64,000 nt of DNA. Source: Rhyzopertha dominica (lineage: Eukaryota; Arthropoda; Insecta; Coleoptera; Bostrichidae). Location of the stretch: contig QCXZ01000041.1 in the NCBI GenBank assembly GCA_025024175.1, positions 39,303,786 to 39,367,785 on the forward strand, in the 5' to 3' direction. The notes beneath the pieces are model-generated. The model made no database searches. It worked only from the letters and a program-made list of their open reading frames with translations, and was not told the DNA's origin. This document shows positions 48,901 through 60,400 of the stretch, in pieces. Both the position numbers and the translations under genes were made by a program. Numbering within the stretch: position 1 is the first letter of the stretch; each line of letters begins with the position of its first letter.

Positions 48901-49860
48901 CAATAAAATCAAGTTTGTGATTATTTTATTGTTAATAGTAAAATTGACGACGAGGATCGGCGATGGGAACTGCATGTAGGCCAAATGTGGAAGCGTTGGG
49001 TTAGGTCATTCACGTTTTACCTAGAAGCAAAAGGGAAATAACAAATGGAACCACAACAAAACCCTGCTACTCCATAGCGCTGGGCCAGATGTTCAAAATA
49101 CTTATGAAATATTGCCATTACCAAAGCCAAATGGAAGTACTGGGGTATACGAGCAAACACTTGGTATATTAGACCTGTATTACACTCCACAAATAAAGTT
49201 CACATATGAAAGGCACTTGTTCAGAAAAATTGAACAGAGGAATTGTGAAGCAGTGGACCAGTTTGTGACAAAGCTTAAACAGCAGGCAGTGAATTGCAAT
49301 TTTGCTAGTGGATAGAGAGAAATACTAAACAAAATCATTGACAAGTTCAGATCAGGTCAGTTCAGAGAGAGGTTAATTGAATAACCAAGAACATTAATAT
49401 ATACACTAGACAAAGCAATAATTATGGATAGTAGCGAGCTACAAGCAGCAGTAAGCGAAGATAAAAAGGAGTAGCCAGCAATTAACAAGATCAAAGAAGA
49501 GAAGTCGGTTCAAGAAAAATTGAAGTTATTAGGTTACAACTGATCGTCATCAAAGAAGTTCTATGGAAATGAAATAGGAAACATGAAACTGAACATATTA
49601 ATTGATTCAGGGATAACTGTAATGCAATTGATGACAAAACCTGAGATATGTGGAAAACTAATAAAATAAAATGAGTCTAAGAAAGTACGCAAGACATTGG
49701 AAGTGTATGGATCCAAGAAAATATAAGTGATAGGAAAATTTAAGACGATTGTAGGCTACGAAGAAAGGAAGTCCACGATTTAGAATTTTTAGTAATTAAA
49801 GAAGACGGGAAGAAAGGCAGCTATACAGTTAGGAGTTTTGAAAAAGTTAGAAGCCTTCTA
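48901..49860 (+). pseudogene. Gypsy-type LTR retrotransposon remnant (gag, protease)
   Basis: Opens with a likely LTR end (AATAAA at 48902-48907, T-rich) and ATTGACGACGAGGAT at 48943-48957, the position and style of a Ty3/Gypsy primer-binding region. Gag pieces follow in shifting frames: MWKRWVRSFTFYLEAKGK from 48985, KTLLLHSAGPDVQNTYEILP, then TYERHLFRKIEQRNCEAVDQ and FVTKLKQQAVNCNF (49112-49312). After a stop come REILNKIIDKFRSGQFRERL and the protease motif LNILIDSGITVMQ (D-S-G codons at 49604-49612) with VYGSKKI and GKFKTIVGYEE. No zinc knuckle, reverse transcriptase or integrase is recognisable. Several stops and frameshifts show it is dead. Confidence 0.8.
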
Positions 49861-49934
49861 GGTTGGGTTAATTTTTGTGGGAGTTTTATATACAATTTGT
49901 TGACAATTAATGAACGATGACATGTAGTTTTTCG

Positions 49935-50002
49935 GGCTAGTTCCCACGTTACTTGTTTGGTCTTGACGTTTCGACGCTCATGTCGATGTCTTCCTCAAAA
50001 GT
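49935..50002 (-). ncRNA. PLE-type tail motif inside the Gypsy remnant
   Basis: Minus strand: TTGAGGA (49998-49992), then GACATCGACATGAGCGTC, then GAAACGTC (about 49972-49965). This is the hammerhead-like order with the first core base C changed to T, and a GAC/GTC stem. It interrupts the Gypsy sequence just after the protease region and probably marks a short PLE 3' fragment inserted there. Confidence 0.4.
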
Positions 50003-52540
50003 ACAGACAGACAAGAAAGACAAGTTATATGCTACATACGGAAGAAAAGGTCGTAGTTGTCAGCGAGAATGGAAGCGAAGTAGAAGTAACATTTTCAACC
50101 AAGAAAATATTTAGACGATATTCATGAATCTGAAGAAATATCAAGTAGTTAGGTGTTGAGGAAAAGGAGGCATTTGAGAATGAAAATCATTGTTTAAATG
50201 ATAGTGTAGAAAACACTAAAGAGAGTGATTGTAAAGACGGTCGACACAGTGAAGTGGGCAATAAGTTGCGAAGAAATACGACAAAGATTTGAATTTACGG
50301 GTTTGTATTTGTTAAAAAATTTAGGTCTCGGCGAATGCTTTTTCCAAATCCTAATCGTAGTCTATTTCCAAATACAACAAGACACAAGAAAAAAGCCGGG
50401 AATGCAAAAAATTGATACTATTTATAATAAATAAAATTTATCTTCATAAAAAAACATTTAATTGAATCATTAGCTTCTTAAATAAGATGTTTTAATTGTA
50501 ATACTTTGGCTCTTTTTGTTTTAACCCCTGAAGATTTTTATTTTGAAAATATTTAGAGCTTAGGGTATTGCGAAATATCCAAATTATGTTTGATGTTAAT
50601 ACCATTCCGTAATATAGAATACATATCTCAAACAGTAGGTGGTTGCGCTTTGAATCCGTAGATAGTTTTCCAAGGTCAAAAAAACTTTATAGAACTAGGT
50701 TATTTGGTTATCATTTCTACATTCCATTAGCTCTTTCTAGACAAACCCGTACCTTTCTATATTTTATTTTCATTTTTTCATAAACTTTACGTTACGTTTC
50801 AAACTTTTAAGTTCAATTCAATTCAAAGGGGACTGAGTGCACATTGCAAGTTAGTGTGCAATGTCGTTTTCGTGGCAACAACACATGCATATTTAGAGAT
50901 GCGAAAATATTTTTACTTTATAGAGTTAAAATGTAGCACTTTCATAATACAGTGGAAATCGTCACAAATTTATTGTTTTAATATATATTAATAGAAAAAT
51001 AACTTTTTTATAATAATTTAATTCCAGTTATTATTGCAACGTGGAATGTTTTTCCTTTTTTAAAAGCCTATGCCGTTGGCTGTGGTTTGTCTGAACAGAG
51101 CGCGATACATCTCTGTTTCACGTGGAGGCAACTGACGTATCTCTCACCCGACCACATATTCTACGTTACAGGACCTGCGCTTCTCGTAATAACGTGAATA
51201 CATTAATTTGTTTGTATACCTTTATATAAATGAGTATCTGCTGTGTTTATTTGTTACACATTAGTTTAAAAGCAAGTAGTTGTGTTATATTTCTAGAGAT
51301 ATATGTTCTCTATAACAGAATATTTGGATAAAGTTCCATTAACTTTTGTCCATAAGATTTGTACTTATCACGGCATGTAGGTATATCCTTTTAACTATTA
51401 CATCATATTCAAGCACACATAATTCCCCTTATGAAAGAACTTAAGTCTATTGGGATTTTACGTTCTTGACAATTAATCAGATTTTCTTGGTTTCAACTTG
51501 GTGAGCATAAAAAAGGCCGAATTAGTATATACAGAATAAATTATCGAATACCTACATTTAAGTGAGCGAAATTTTCGTAATTATTTAAGTACAAAGTTAT
51601 TTAACTGCAACTAACGCTTGAGGAGCAGAACTGACCAAATGCTTCCATTTGCATACCACCCAACTGTAGTTCGGTAAGGAACTTTGGGTTAGGGTTTCCT
51701 TTTCAAACATCCGCATCGCCAGATAGCAAAGTTACTACTGCTACAAATTAATTTCAAAGTTTCGGTATGGTGCAAATGGATGGGTAGTTGGTCCGAGTAG
51801 ATTATTTATCATTAATACGATTATATGAATTAAAAGCTCGTATGTGGCTATCTCATGCGTCAATTTTTTAACAGAAGGCAATAGATAGATACCTACTTTA
51901 AATTGTACGCTGAATAGTGTCAGTATAGTGATTCAGATGTTAGATTTCGGTGGGAATCTTCCGATTTAAACCTTGCTTTAAAAGACTGCGAGGATAATCG
52001 TTATGCATTAACTTTGGTAAACATGGCAGACATTATATTAATTAACAAATGTTTATCTTTAAAGTTAGCAAGACCATTTTCACTATTTCGCTCTTTTATG
52101 GATGATGTAGAACAATGAAGATTTTACTTTGCACCAAAACAGTTCCAATTCTAAAGCATCGTATCACTCCGTGACAATTTTCTGTGCCTGTCAAGATCAC
52201 CAGATCTAACTGTTCCAGATTTATGACGGATCACTGACCAAATTGTAGCTGTAGCTTTAGTCTTTAATATTTGACTGCATGTTGAATACAGTAAAAAAGG
52301 CAATTATGAAATTGTTTGAATCATTAGAATAAATCAATTAGGAGGGGAATATATGGCACGCTGTTTGTTTGAGCAAAACAAGTTGCCATCGATCTTTTTC
52401 AAACTTTTTTTTTCTTTAAATATAAACCAGTTTTAAAGCAAGTGGTGAAGGTGACCCACAAAGCCAAGGTGACAAATAACTAGCCTCGGCAAGGCTCAGC
52501 CCGGGTCGTTGGGACAAAAAAGGTAAAATAATTGAATGGG
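50003..52540. other. AT-rich DNA, nothing recognised
   Basis: 50040-50430 may still belong to the LTR element (a frame reading VVSENGSEVEVTFSTKK near 50050) but is not assignable. The rest shows no gene, RNA or transposon terminus. Confidence 0.4.
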
Positions 52541-53952
52541 CGCCAGAATCCAAAAATCGCAGATTTCTGAGCACGTGGGATTCGCACGTGCACAAGTCCT
52601 TAAGGATCAAACCTTCCTCCCCCGACTAAGATATAGGCATGTGAATATAACAAATAAAACAACGGATTGAGCTTAAACAAGGTCCATATACTTAATCACC
52701 CAAAGATAATAAGGCAGAGTATAAACTAAAATAAGAACAAGATAACCCGAAATGAACTAGCGTATAATCTATTCCATCAAAACACAAAACAGTCACACAA
52801 TAATCTAATTCTAAGCTAACGGAATCAAGGGAAATATCCTTACTAATTATTAACGTAATTAATATGATGCACGAACAAAAAACTATTGTCATAACCGTCC
52901 GCGGGGTGCGCACGTCCGACGGTGGTTCCGACTCAGTTATAAAAAGAACTCTTTAAACTCTCCGGTAAAACGATCATTCCTTTTTTCCTTTACAAAAAAA
53001 TCTAAACGGACTATTTGCTATCAGATAAACGTGTATATACAAGCTACGTGTATTATTAATAATTTATTACGGAATGGGTGAAGATAGTCAACTTAATTAA
53101 ATAATTACACAGAGTAATACCCACACTCTATAAGATATTAACAGAGAAAGTGCTGAATATAAAAGTTCTAAGATTAACGCACAAATAAAATGCAGGAGCG
53201 AAGGGAACGCAGCGGCGATCTTTCGTATATTTACTGAACAATCTGGCAACGTCAGCACGCAAATTAAATGGAAAAATCTGACCTTAAATACATAGGTTGA
53301 TCCTTCCCCTCTGAGAAGGATAGGCGACTCTAGGATGATAATAGCCTCTATCACTCCAGCCCTTATGTATTTCCACGAAAGATTCCTTCCAGCTTCGAAA
53401 TTTAGAAATCCCTATCGAATAATTCACCACGGACGTCGAGTACGTTCGCTTATATGGTTTGCTGATGTCCGGTACACCCAGCCAAGGGTAAGAAGCCCTA
53501 AAATAGCTGGTTTGGCAACGAGAAAACAATTAGATATGCACTTACTGAGGTGTTAGGCGGCTTCACAAGTTGTAAAATGTAGTAGTACGACGAACTGTTT
53601 GGAAGTGTCTGTGCTTTTCATCCGGTTTAAAACCGAAACAGGCTCAATCAAAAAGGCATCAAGATACGAAGAAGTAAAGGAAGCACACGATTGGCCCTTA
53701 AACAGCACAAAATTGCGACTATGATCCCCAGAAATGGGTGAAATTCACACAGAATTAATTCGCGATCACTTCCCGTAGTCGAATGTTCTCAATCACCGTA
53801 GGAGTGCCTAGCAAGAAAAACCAGCAAAAACTCGTATGGACCGAGCGCCCTAAAAAGCGGATTTCAACAGATATTGGAAATCTAGCTACATACAAATGAC
53901 AAACAAAACAATCTGTAGCGGGAATTTAAATTAGCAAAANGGGAGCGTTACA
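52540..53952 (-). mobile_element. Possible long terminal repeat with adjacent primer-binding-like site
   Basis: On the minus strand the segment opens TGTAACGCTCCC at 53952, a TG-start typical of LTRs, and runs about 1.4 kb to ATTCTGGCGCCCATTCAA (about 52550-52533). TGGCGCCCA resembles a common retroelement primer-binding site. No gag or pol follows downstream, so only a terminal fragment remains. The closing CA of the LTR is not evident, and minus-strand frames inside it (73-85 codons) have no recognisable domain. One ambiguous base lies at 53940. Confidence 0.35.
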
Positions 53953-54138
53953 AAGTAATAGCGCTGGAAACAGTTTCTGTACAAACTGTTAATTTTTTAC
54001 ATAATATTAGTTTCGCTATTTGCGGCTCATGTTCGAAAACTAATTGGGTGTCACTATGGTTACTAGTAAACTTTGTTTCAATTTCAGCGTATATTTGAAC
54101 AGTCTTTGTACTTTGTCTATGGTTACGACATTATGAAA
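53953..54138. other. AT-rich DNA, nothing recognised
   Basis: No supported feature. Confidence 0.4.
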
Positions 54139-54302
54139 TATTGTTCTGGTTCTGGATATATAAATTCTTGTACTGGTGAATATAAAATTCTCTTCTGGTG
54201 GATATGAAAATTTGTTGTGATGGATATTTGTTCTGATTAATAGAGAGTTTTTGTTCTGATGGATATAAATTTTGTTTTTTGTTCTGGCTGATATTAAGTT
54301 TT
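54139..54302. repeat. Minisatellite, about 22-bp degenerate unit
   Basis: About seven diverged tandem units around the consensus TTGTTCTGRTGGATATAAAT. The 121-codon minus-strand frame over it, with its repeated Thr-Arg and His-Gln-Asn-like segments, is a read-through of the repeat and not a gene. Confidence 0.75.
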
Positions 54303-55849
54303 CATCGGAACCACATAAAAAACGTTTCTCTATATTGCTGAAAATTATATATTTAACAACACTAATTATGACACAAACGGCGCCCCATAGCAATAATTCT
54401 AACAACTTAATTTTAATCTCTTGCTCGCGAAAACAAACTCATATGACGTATTCATTTGCTGCATAAAAGTATTGATGGTAATTTCAAATAAAAGCTAGTA
54501 TTTTTATTTCACAAATAAACTCAATTTCTGTAAAAACTGTGATTTCAGGGGAATGGATATTTACTCATGAGAAATGGAGGCCTCCCTTATCGGGTTGCCT
54601 TCGTATAACATGACGTTGGTAAAGCGTTACTTCGTGACGGTACGAACCGAAGCGAGAATGGAAAAAGACTGATGTGGGGTTTTTACAGGAACGTGTCCGA
54701 AAAGTAAACGGTTTCTTGTTCACAAGATCTGGACACGAGGGGCGCCAGAGAAAAATCACTTATAAATTGGACCGCACCAGATAAAAAGAAAAGACGGTGC
54801 GGTTTGGGATGGCGTAAAAAGTGAATATCGCCCGGCTTGGAAATTTTTGATTGAACAAACGAAAAAATGTACGTATTTTTCCGACTACAAGTTAAATTAT
54901 TGTCGTTAAACGGTGACGACACAAGTGCACAAGCAGAATAAACAGCTGTAAGAAACAATAAAGTGTCAAATTTCATGTCTGGTCATATGTATGTTTTTCT
55001 AATAAACTATCTTTACATGGTCCTTCGAGTCGGATAGTAAGTGTCGTGGACTACTTCTTAGCGGTGAAGGAGCTATGAGTGTTTAAAAATATAAAAAATA
55101 CAAAAAAATGAATGTTTTCTGGATGCTGTGGTCGTTAATTTCCACTTGTCGTTTCGTTGCTCAAGCTGCCAGATTCCTCAGTTTCTTCTAAGACCAACCA
55201 AAAATGAAAGTTTTGTAAAGCTAGAAAAAGGTGTAAAAGGCACAATAATTACGAAGTACATGACCTCGTGTTGACTAGTTTGGCGGATCTGCCCTCTAGA
55301 CTCCTCAAAGGTCTTCTCTTCCTGTCCCCTTGTTAGAGATTCATCGTCTCATTAGAAAAGTGTTCACGTCAGCGTTGCAGGGCCATCCCTGGACCCGTGA
55401 CAGGAGTGTTACTGTTGCGGCTCACCGTTAAAAGCCCCTTCACTCGGTGACATTACAAGTCCGTATGATTAATGCGAGTTCTTCGACGTCCAGACGCCCG
55501 GTTGCCAAGTTACACGTATATTCTCGGTGTGAGCCTATCTCGATGAAGATTGCTGGTTTACTTAAGTTTGTTACCCCATTCAGCTATTCGATATTTTATT
55601 TGTTAAAGCTTGTCCTATACTTCAAAGTCAACGGAAGTATCAAATGGAATGGATTCATCTCTAGGTCTTAGGTCTTTGTTTTCATTTTTCGGATTGTTAA
55701 AAGTACTGTCTTTTGTTTTTCATTATAGTCACAGATAAAGTTGCAGAAACACAACTTGTTGGAATTAGAACGTCCGCACTTTTGCGAGGTATTTTGTGTG
55801 TCACAACAACAGATTAAAATTTAACTCAAGTTGGACAGGAATAAGTAAC
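54303..55849. other. Non-coding DNA with a complex block at 54560-54980
   Basis: 54560-54980 is GC-balanced with frames of 64 and 97 codons on the minus strand but no known domain. 55250-55450 is also moderately complex. The rest is AT-rich. Confidence 0.35.
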
Positions 55850-56560
55850 AAAAGCTTTTTTTCTTCCTTGTACTTTTTCCTCCCATACTTGTTTTACTGA
55901 CCTTTCCTCATTCATTCTTACTAGGTGCTTGAACCACTTCCGTTTGTTTTTTTCTATTGTTTGTTTAATCGGCTTTATTTCCAAATATTCTCTGGTTTTG
56001 TCGTGTCTTATGCAATTCTATTGCCTGTAATCTACAGTCTATCACCTAACACCCAACTTTCACTCCCGTATGTTAATTAAATATTAATATAAATGGTCTT
56101 ATCATTTTTGTCTTCTCCCTTATTTTCCTATTACTTATTAAAGTCTTATTTAGTGAGTGGTACACTTTTATTGAACTTATGATTCTTTTATCCATTATGC
56201 CATTGCCTAGCTAAATAGGTAAAACTTTTAACCTGTTCTATTTGCTTGCCGTTTATTGATATGTCTATCCTTTTCACTTTTGACTATTTTGTTAAAACTT
56301 CTCTTTAACTTCTCAATAATGCTAGACAGACTCCTTTTTCTGTGCCTCTCTTTTCGACGATTTGTTTAATCGTAATATATGGTCCTGCGTGTTTCGGCCC
56401 CTTCTAAACCCGCTTTGTGCTTCGGGTAATTGTGGTTCCAGCTTTTGACTTAATCTTGCTTGCATCAGTCTTGATACATCTTTGCTGCTACTCTTGACAG
56501 TGTATTCTTCTGCAATTCCCACGTTCTTTTTGCCTCGTTTTTATGTACCTTTGACAGCAC
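55850..56560 (-). pseudogene. Second LINE: reverse transcriptase and C-terminal fragment, decayed
   Basis: Minus strand carries the RT finger motif PQLPEAQSGFRRGRNTQDHI (near 56450-56390). After the lost catalytic core comes the post-palm region: IDISINGKQIEQVKSFTYLA (near 56265-56205), then IISSIKVYHSLNKTLISNRK (near 56190-56130) and REKTKMIRPF. The LINE C-terminal motif IKPIKQTIEKNKRKWFKHLV is followed by RMNEERSVKQVWE (near 55985-55885). No endonuclease domain and no catalytic Y-x-D-D box are present, so the copy is internally deleted. It differs in sequence from the LINE at 3491-4960. Confidence 0.88.
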
Positions 56561-56679
56561 TTTCCTTTTTTTACTTACAATGATTTTTAGCCTCCTTTAT
56601 ATCGGGAATGAAATGAATGGACAAATTAAACAGAGTCATGTCATTACGGAACAAAATATAATCAATAAATTTTACATAA

Positions 56680-56960
56680 TATAATTTAGTAGATGAGAAA
56701 ATCACCTGGAACCGGTAATTGACAATTTAAATTTACACGCGAGCATACATGACTAAATAATAAGAATTCACTTTTATCTATTTCGGGTTAACGACGACTT
56801 TAACTATCTCGTTAATATTTGCCTATTACCAACCATTTAACCCAAGTACTCTTTAGAAACATCGGAAACGTCAGTGATTTCATCTCAGTTAACGCGGGTT
56901 TAACAAGATTAACCAAAACATTTCCATAAATACAGGGAAGTTTGGCTAACCCGTTTATGT
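56680..56960. repeat. Dispersed repeat family C, copy 2
   Basis: Direct-orientation partner of 12985-13190. It is longer, with extra sequence between the shared blocks. Confidence 0.5.
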
Positions 56961-58454
56961 GAATTACATCAAAACTACTAGACGCTCATACATAACAACA
57001 CAACTCAAGTTTATGTTAAAGTACTTTTTTTAACAAACTTTACCAAATCGTAATCAATTACCCTACAGCGCTAATTAGACCACAAAAACATCACTTCAGA
57101 TATGTATGAAAGCTAACAAGACAATAAAGACTTTTGGTTTTATAAAAATATGTTCCAGACTGATTGACAAAGACACACCTACCATCTAGACGCGGAAGTG
57201 GTCCAACTTTTACAATCTATCGTCAACTATCCAATTATCCAAAATTTATCTTGGTTATGGATTTCGTTACAAAGTAATGTTAAGATTCATTTACGTATAC
57301 CTCAGAAGATCCATCATGTTACAACCGGCTGTATGTGGTTTGGGGTTGCATTGTATTTCCGTACCGTTGCGCTGTTAAACCGCCTTAATATGCACTGATG
57401 CCAGAGGCATTGTCTCTGTGACGTTCTAATTTGGCACCATGAAATCGCCGGACACGTTTATGTCAATTGTGGAACCATATTGCAGAATTTGAACCTATCA
57501 CTAAAGCTTCTGAAGCCTTTCTTTAAGCTCGTTCCATTGAAACTGTGAATCTTATTGTTTGAAAAACAGAACTTATATGCAAAAAATACATGACATGCTT
57601 TAATACTATTAATAATTAAGAGAAAGAGAGTTAGGACAGCTAGAGCAAATATTACAAAGCTCTTAGTAACTATCTAAGTATTAATTCATGTTCCAATTAA
57701 ATTTGTTTGCCATGAATATTTATGCTTGGATAAATGGATTAGACTGGCAACAGTGTATTCTGGAATGGCCACGGATCGAGGTGTGCCTCGGTCTATTCCT
57801 GATTTATTAACGACATGCTTGCGCTTTTGCATGTCACGAAGACGGACGCCACCGGACCGCGTTGGGTGGCTTTCCTCTGCCATTAATTATACGGAAATGT
57901 ATCGAATGCAGATCGTGCATCTTAAAGATCTGAGGCATTATATTCATGACTCCAATTATACTAAGTCTTCTTCTTTAGAGCAGATTAAATGAGGTAACTA
58001 TAAATGCATTCATTGTGACACATTTTGAGTTTGTAATTAAACAACTTGGAAATAATAACCTGATAAACTTTTCAAACCAGAAAATCTGGACGCCTTTATG
58101 GTGTTATTTGTAATAAAGGATAAAGAACACTAGTGATTTTATATTTTCACTGTCCATATTCTTTGTCTTATAAGAACTTGAAAATGATTGTATTCTAATC
58201 ATAACAGAAATGTGCTTTCTTGTGTTATATGTTGTAATCTGGTATTCTATATCTATATCTGTATATCTACAATGAACATGCATCAAATCTGTTTGATTTT
58301 TTTTTCTTAGAAATTGATATTTTGATTTTAATGTATCATGGGAAGTACATTTACACTTTCGGTTCATTTTAAACGATGATAAACGGTGAAAATCGATATA
58401 TTACAAATGAAAACTTACCAGCAGTTCGTATTTGTATTTTGTTAATAATTGAGC
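56961..58454. other. Non-coding DNA with a complex block at 57720-57960
   Basis: 57720-57960 is GC-balanced, contains CATTAATTATACGG, and is covered by opposing frames (65 and 88 codons) without a known domain. It may be conserved non-coding DNA. The rest is AT-rich. Confidence 0.35.
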
Positions 58455-58650
58455 TCTTTTTTAATTATTATTGGCCCTGCTTGTTTGGCAATAATTATCC
58501 AACTCATTACTTTTGATTGTTCTTTATTTAGAAATCACATAATGTACATACATGGACCAATACTAGCACTCATACCCTGGGCGGGATTCGAACCCGCAAA
58601 CTCATTGTTTAGAGGCAGGCAAACATCCACTGGACCACCGAGGCCGCCAG
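58455..58650 (-). repeat. tRNA-derived SINE
   Basis: Minus strand opens with GGCGGCCTCGGTGGTCCAGT. RNA polymerase III box A is TGGTCCAGTGG (58637-58627) and box B is GGTTCGAATCC (58594-58584), spaced as in tRNA genes. There is no acceptor-stem partner after box B, so it is not a functional tRNA. The body continues to about 58455 with an AATAAAG signal near 58530-58520 and an A/T-rich end. Confidence 0.75.
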
Positions 58651-59269
58651 CAATTAAGCTATAGCGCCCTGACAATGATATGACATGTGACAGGTGAAAC
58701 TATGAAATTGGCTGCTCATGAGAGAAACATTGGCAACAATGAAAAATACCCTGTGCCCTTTTTAACAGAAATATAAAAAGTCCTGGCAAATCCAAACAAA
58801 ATTTTCAAAATCTAAACAAATCCGGATACCAAATTGGATATGGACTCGTAAACAGGGATAGATCGGGTCGGTTGGTCTCCTTAGGAAATAATAATGATGA
58901 TTGATTGATTGTTACAAATAATGTTGTAGACAGAATATACTTCAAAAGAAATATCAATATAAAACTGGAATTCAAAGAAATGTTTTACAGTGTCAACTTA
59001 AATGGAATAGAACATATTTTCATCTCAGTAAATTAAAGATGTAAGCATTTGCATTAAAAATAGTAAAATCTGAATAAAAATAAAACTAGTTTAGAATGTC
59101 TTGTGGTTGACATGATGTATGTACATAGAAAAGTTAGACCTATAAAAACACCTTAAGAGTAAACTCAAATAAGGACACGATAGTTTCTGCTATGACTACT
59201 GTTTAAAAAGAAAAATTATGTTGTATTTATGTGTTAAATAATAAATCTACATATGATTGTACGCTTGTC
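58651..59269. other. AT-rich DNA, nothing recognised
   Basis: Includes a short TGATTGATTGATTG run near 58896. No gene. Confidence 0.4.
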
Positions 59270-59345
59270 AACGCTATGGTTCAAACCCAGCTTCTTTTTC
59301 CAGCTTGTTATTGCATTGAAATGCCACTGACCACCGACTCTCGCC
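59270..59345 (-). repeat. tRNA-like SINE head, diverged
   Basis: Minus strand carries TGGTCAGTGGC (box A-like, near 59338) and GGTTTGAACC (box B-like, near 59280), spaced about 50 nt. No tRNA cloverleaf. Probably another SINE fragment. Confidence 0.45.
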
Positions 59346-59810
59346 GGTCTGCATGTTGCCTATCCATTGGCTTACGTTGGAGGCTAAGCAGCAACCGCTC
59401 ATAACGGTTATCTACATGCATTGTCATGAACGTTGCTCATATTACAGAGCTGATTTTTGCAGTTTATTAAGAACTGAATATTGATGTCCAAGATTGTAGT
59501 TGACAATTTACTGACGCTCTGGAAGACGTTGCTTTAGAATGTCAGGCTTAAAAAGAAATGATGATGCTGAACTTCTCTAACTGATAGTTTAAGCAGTTCA
59601 ATTAGATTATCTGACCGAAAAGGGCGAAAGGCCATTAATAAAAGACCACTATCACTACATTACTTGTAGCTTTATTTAATCATAAACTTAGATTTTCAAT
59701 ACAATTCCAGTAATTACTCTCGATGATTATAGACGACAATTTTATCGATAGAAAAATGCTTTGCTGGATGAACTGGTAATCGTTTCTTATATATAACTAT
59801 TTTGTTCCAG
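59346..59810. other. Intron upstream of the last oaf exon
   Basis: Ends with a good splice acceptor: TATAACTATTTTGTTCCAG just before 59811. No further oaf exon is seen in it. Confidence 0.6.
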
Positions 59811-60127
59811 GTCTCACGGAAGCAGCATTTCGCAGCACCCTGAAACGCTTCCCAACCGTCAGGGATCCTCTCCAGTCCAACCACATCCACGTATCGGATT
59901 CTAATTTCAAACAGAGCTGCACAGACACGAAGAAAGTATGGAAGTCGTGCCAGTGCCACTTAGAACTGTGCATAGGGTGGTACCCCTGCGGCCTTAAGTA
60001 CTGTAAGGGCAAGGGTGAAACTAGGAACTCCGCCATGACCTACAGATGCGGTATCAAGACCTGCAGGAAGTGCCATTTGTTCTCTTACTACGTGCCGCAG
60101 AAGCAGACCTGCCTCTGGGACGAATGA
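59811..60127 (+). CDS. oaf: out at first (oaf), terminal coding exon
   Basis: The exon begins after TTTTGTTCCAG in phase (two bases complete a split codon) and reads 104 residues to TGA. It carries the diagnostic OAF C-terminal block ELCIGWYPCGLKYCKGKG, then YRCGIKTCRKC and a final KQTCLWDE. These cysteine-rich blocks are nearly invariant across animal OAF proteins, which are secreted proteins. In Drosophila the gene neighbours dpp and responds to its regulatory elements. The less conserved lead-in LTEAAFRSTLKRFP and the Cys-Thr-Asp-Thr-Lys stretch match the spacing of the family. The frame is intact and all the conserved cysteines visible in this exon are present, in contrast to every transposon frame nearby. 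The N-terminal exons (signal peptide and middle region) are not seen in the window upstream. Confidence 0.95.
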
Positions 60128-60400
60128 CAGACGTGGTGGTCGTCTACATGAGCTGTTTGCCTTACTAACTTTTCCAAAATGAGTATGGACCAACATGCCT
60201 TAGACTAATGAAGCTCTCCTTAATGATATTTGAAAAGTTTTATAGAAAAACTAGGGTTAAGGTTTTTTTAGTGCGTTGGCACTCCGCAGAATTTTCTGTC
60301 CGGTTGCAGTATCATGACATTCGTATTTGTATCAAACGTTTTCCGGTAAAAAAAAAACACAGATCGCTGCATGAAATGAAGACCTTAATAAATTCGCAAT
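60128..60400 (+). other. oaf: oaf 3' untranslated region, probable
   Basis: AT-rich sequence after the stop, with a canonical AATAAA at 60387-60392 about 260 nt downstream that could serve as the polyadenylation signal. The 68-codon frame here has no coding support. Confidence 0.45.

Noticed and set aside
54040..54405. A 121-codon minus-strand protein
   Set aside because: It is a read-through of the tandem minisatellite.
58575..58650. A functional tRNA gene on the minus strand
   Set aside because: Box A and box B are excellent, but the 5' GGCGGCC has no 3' acceptor partner after box B and the sequence continues into a SINE body.
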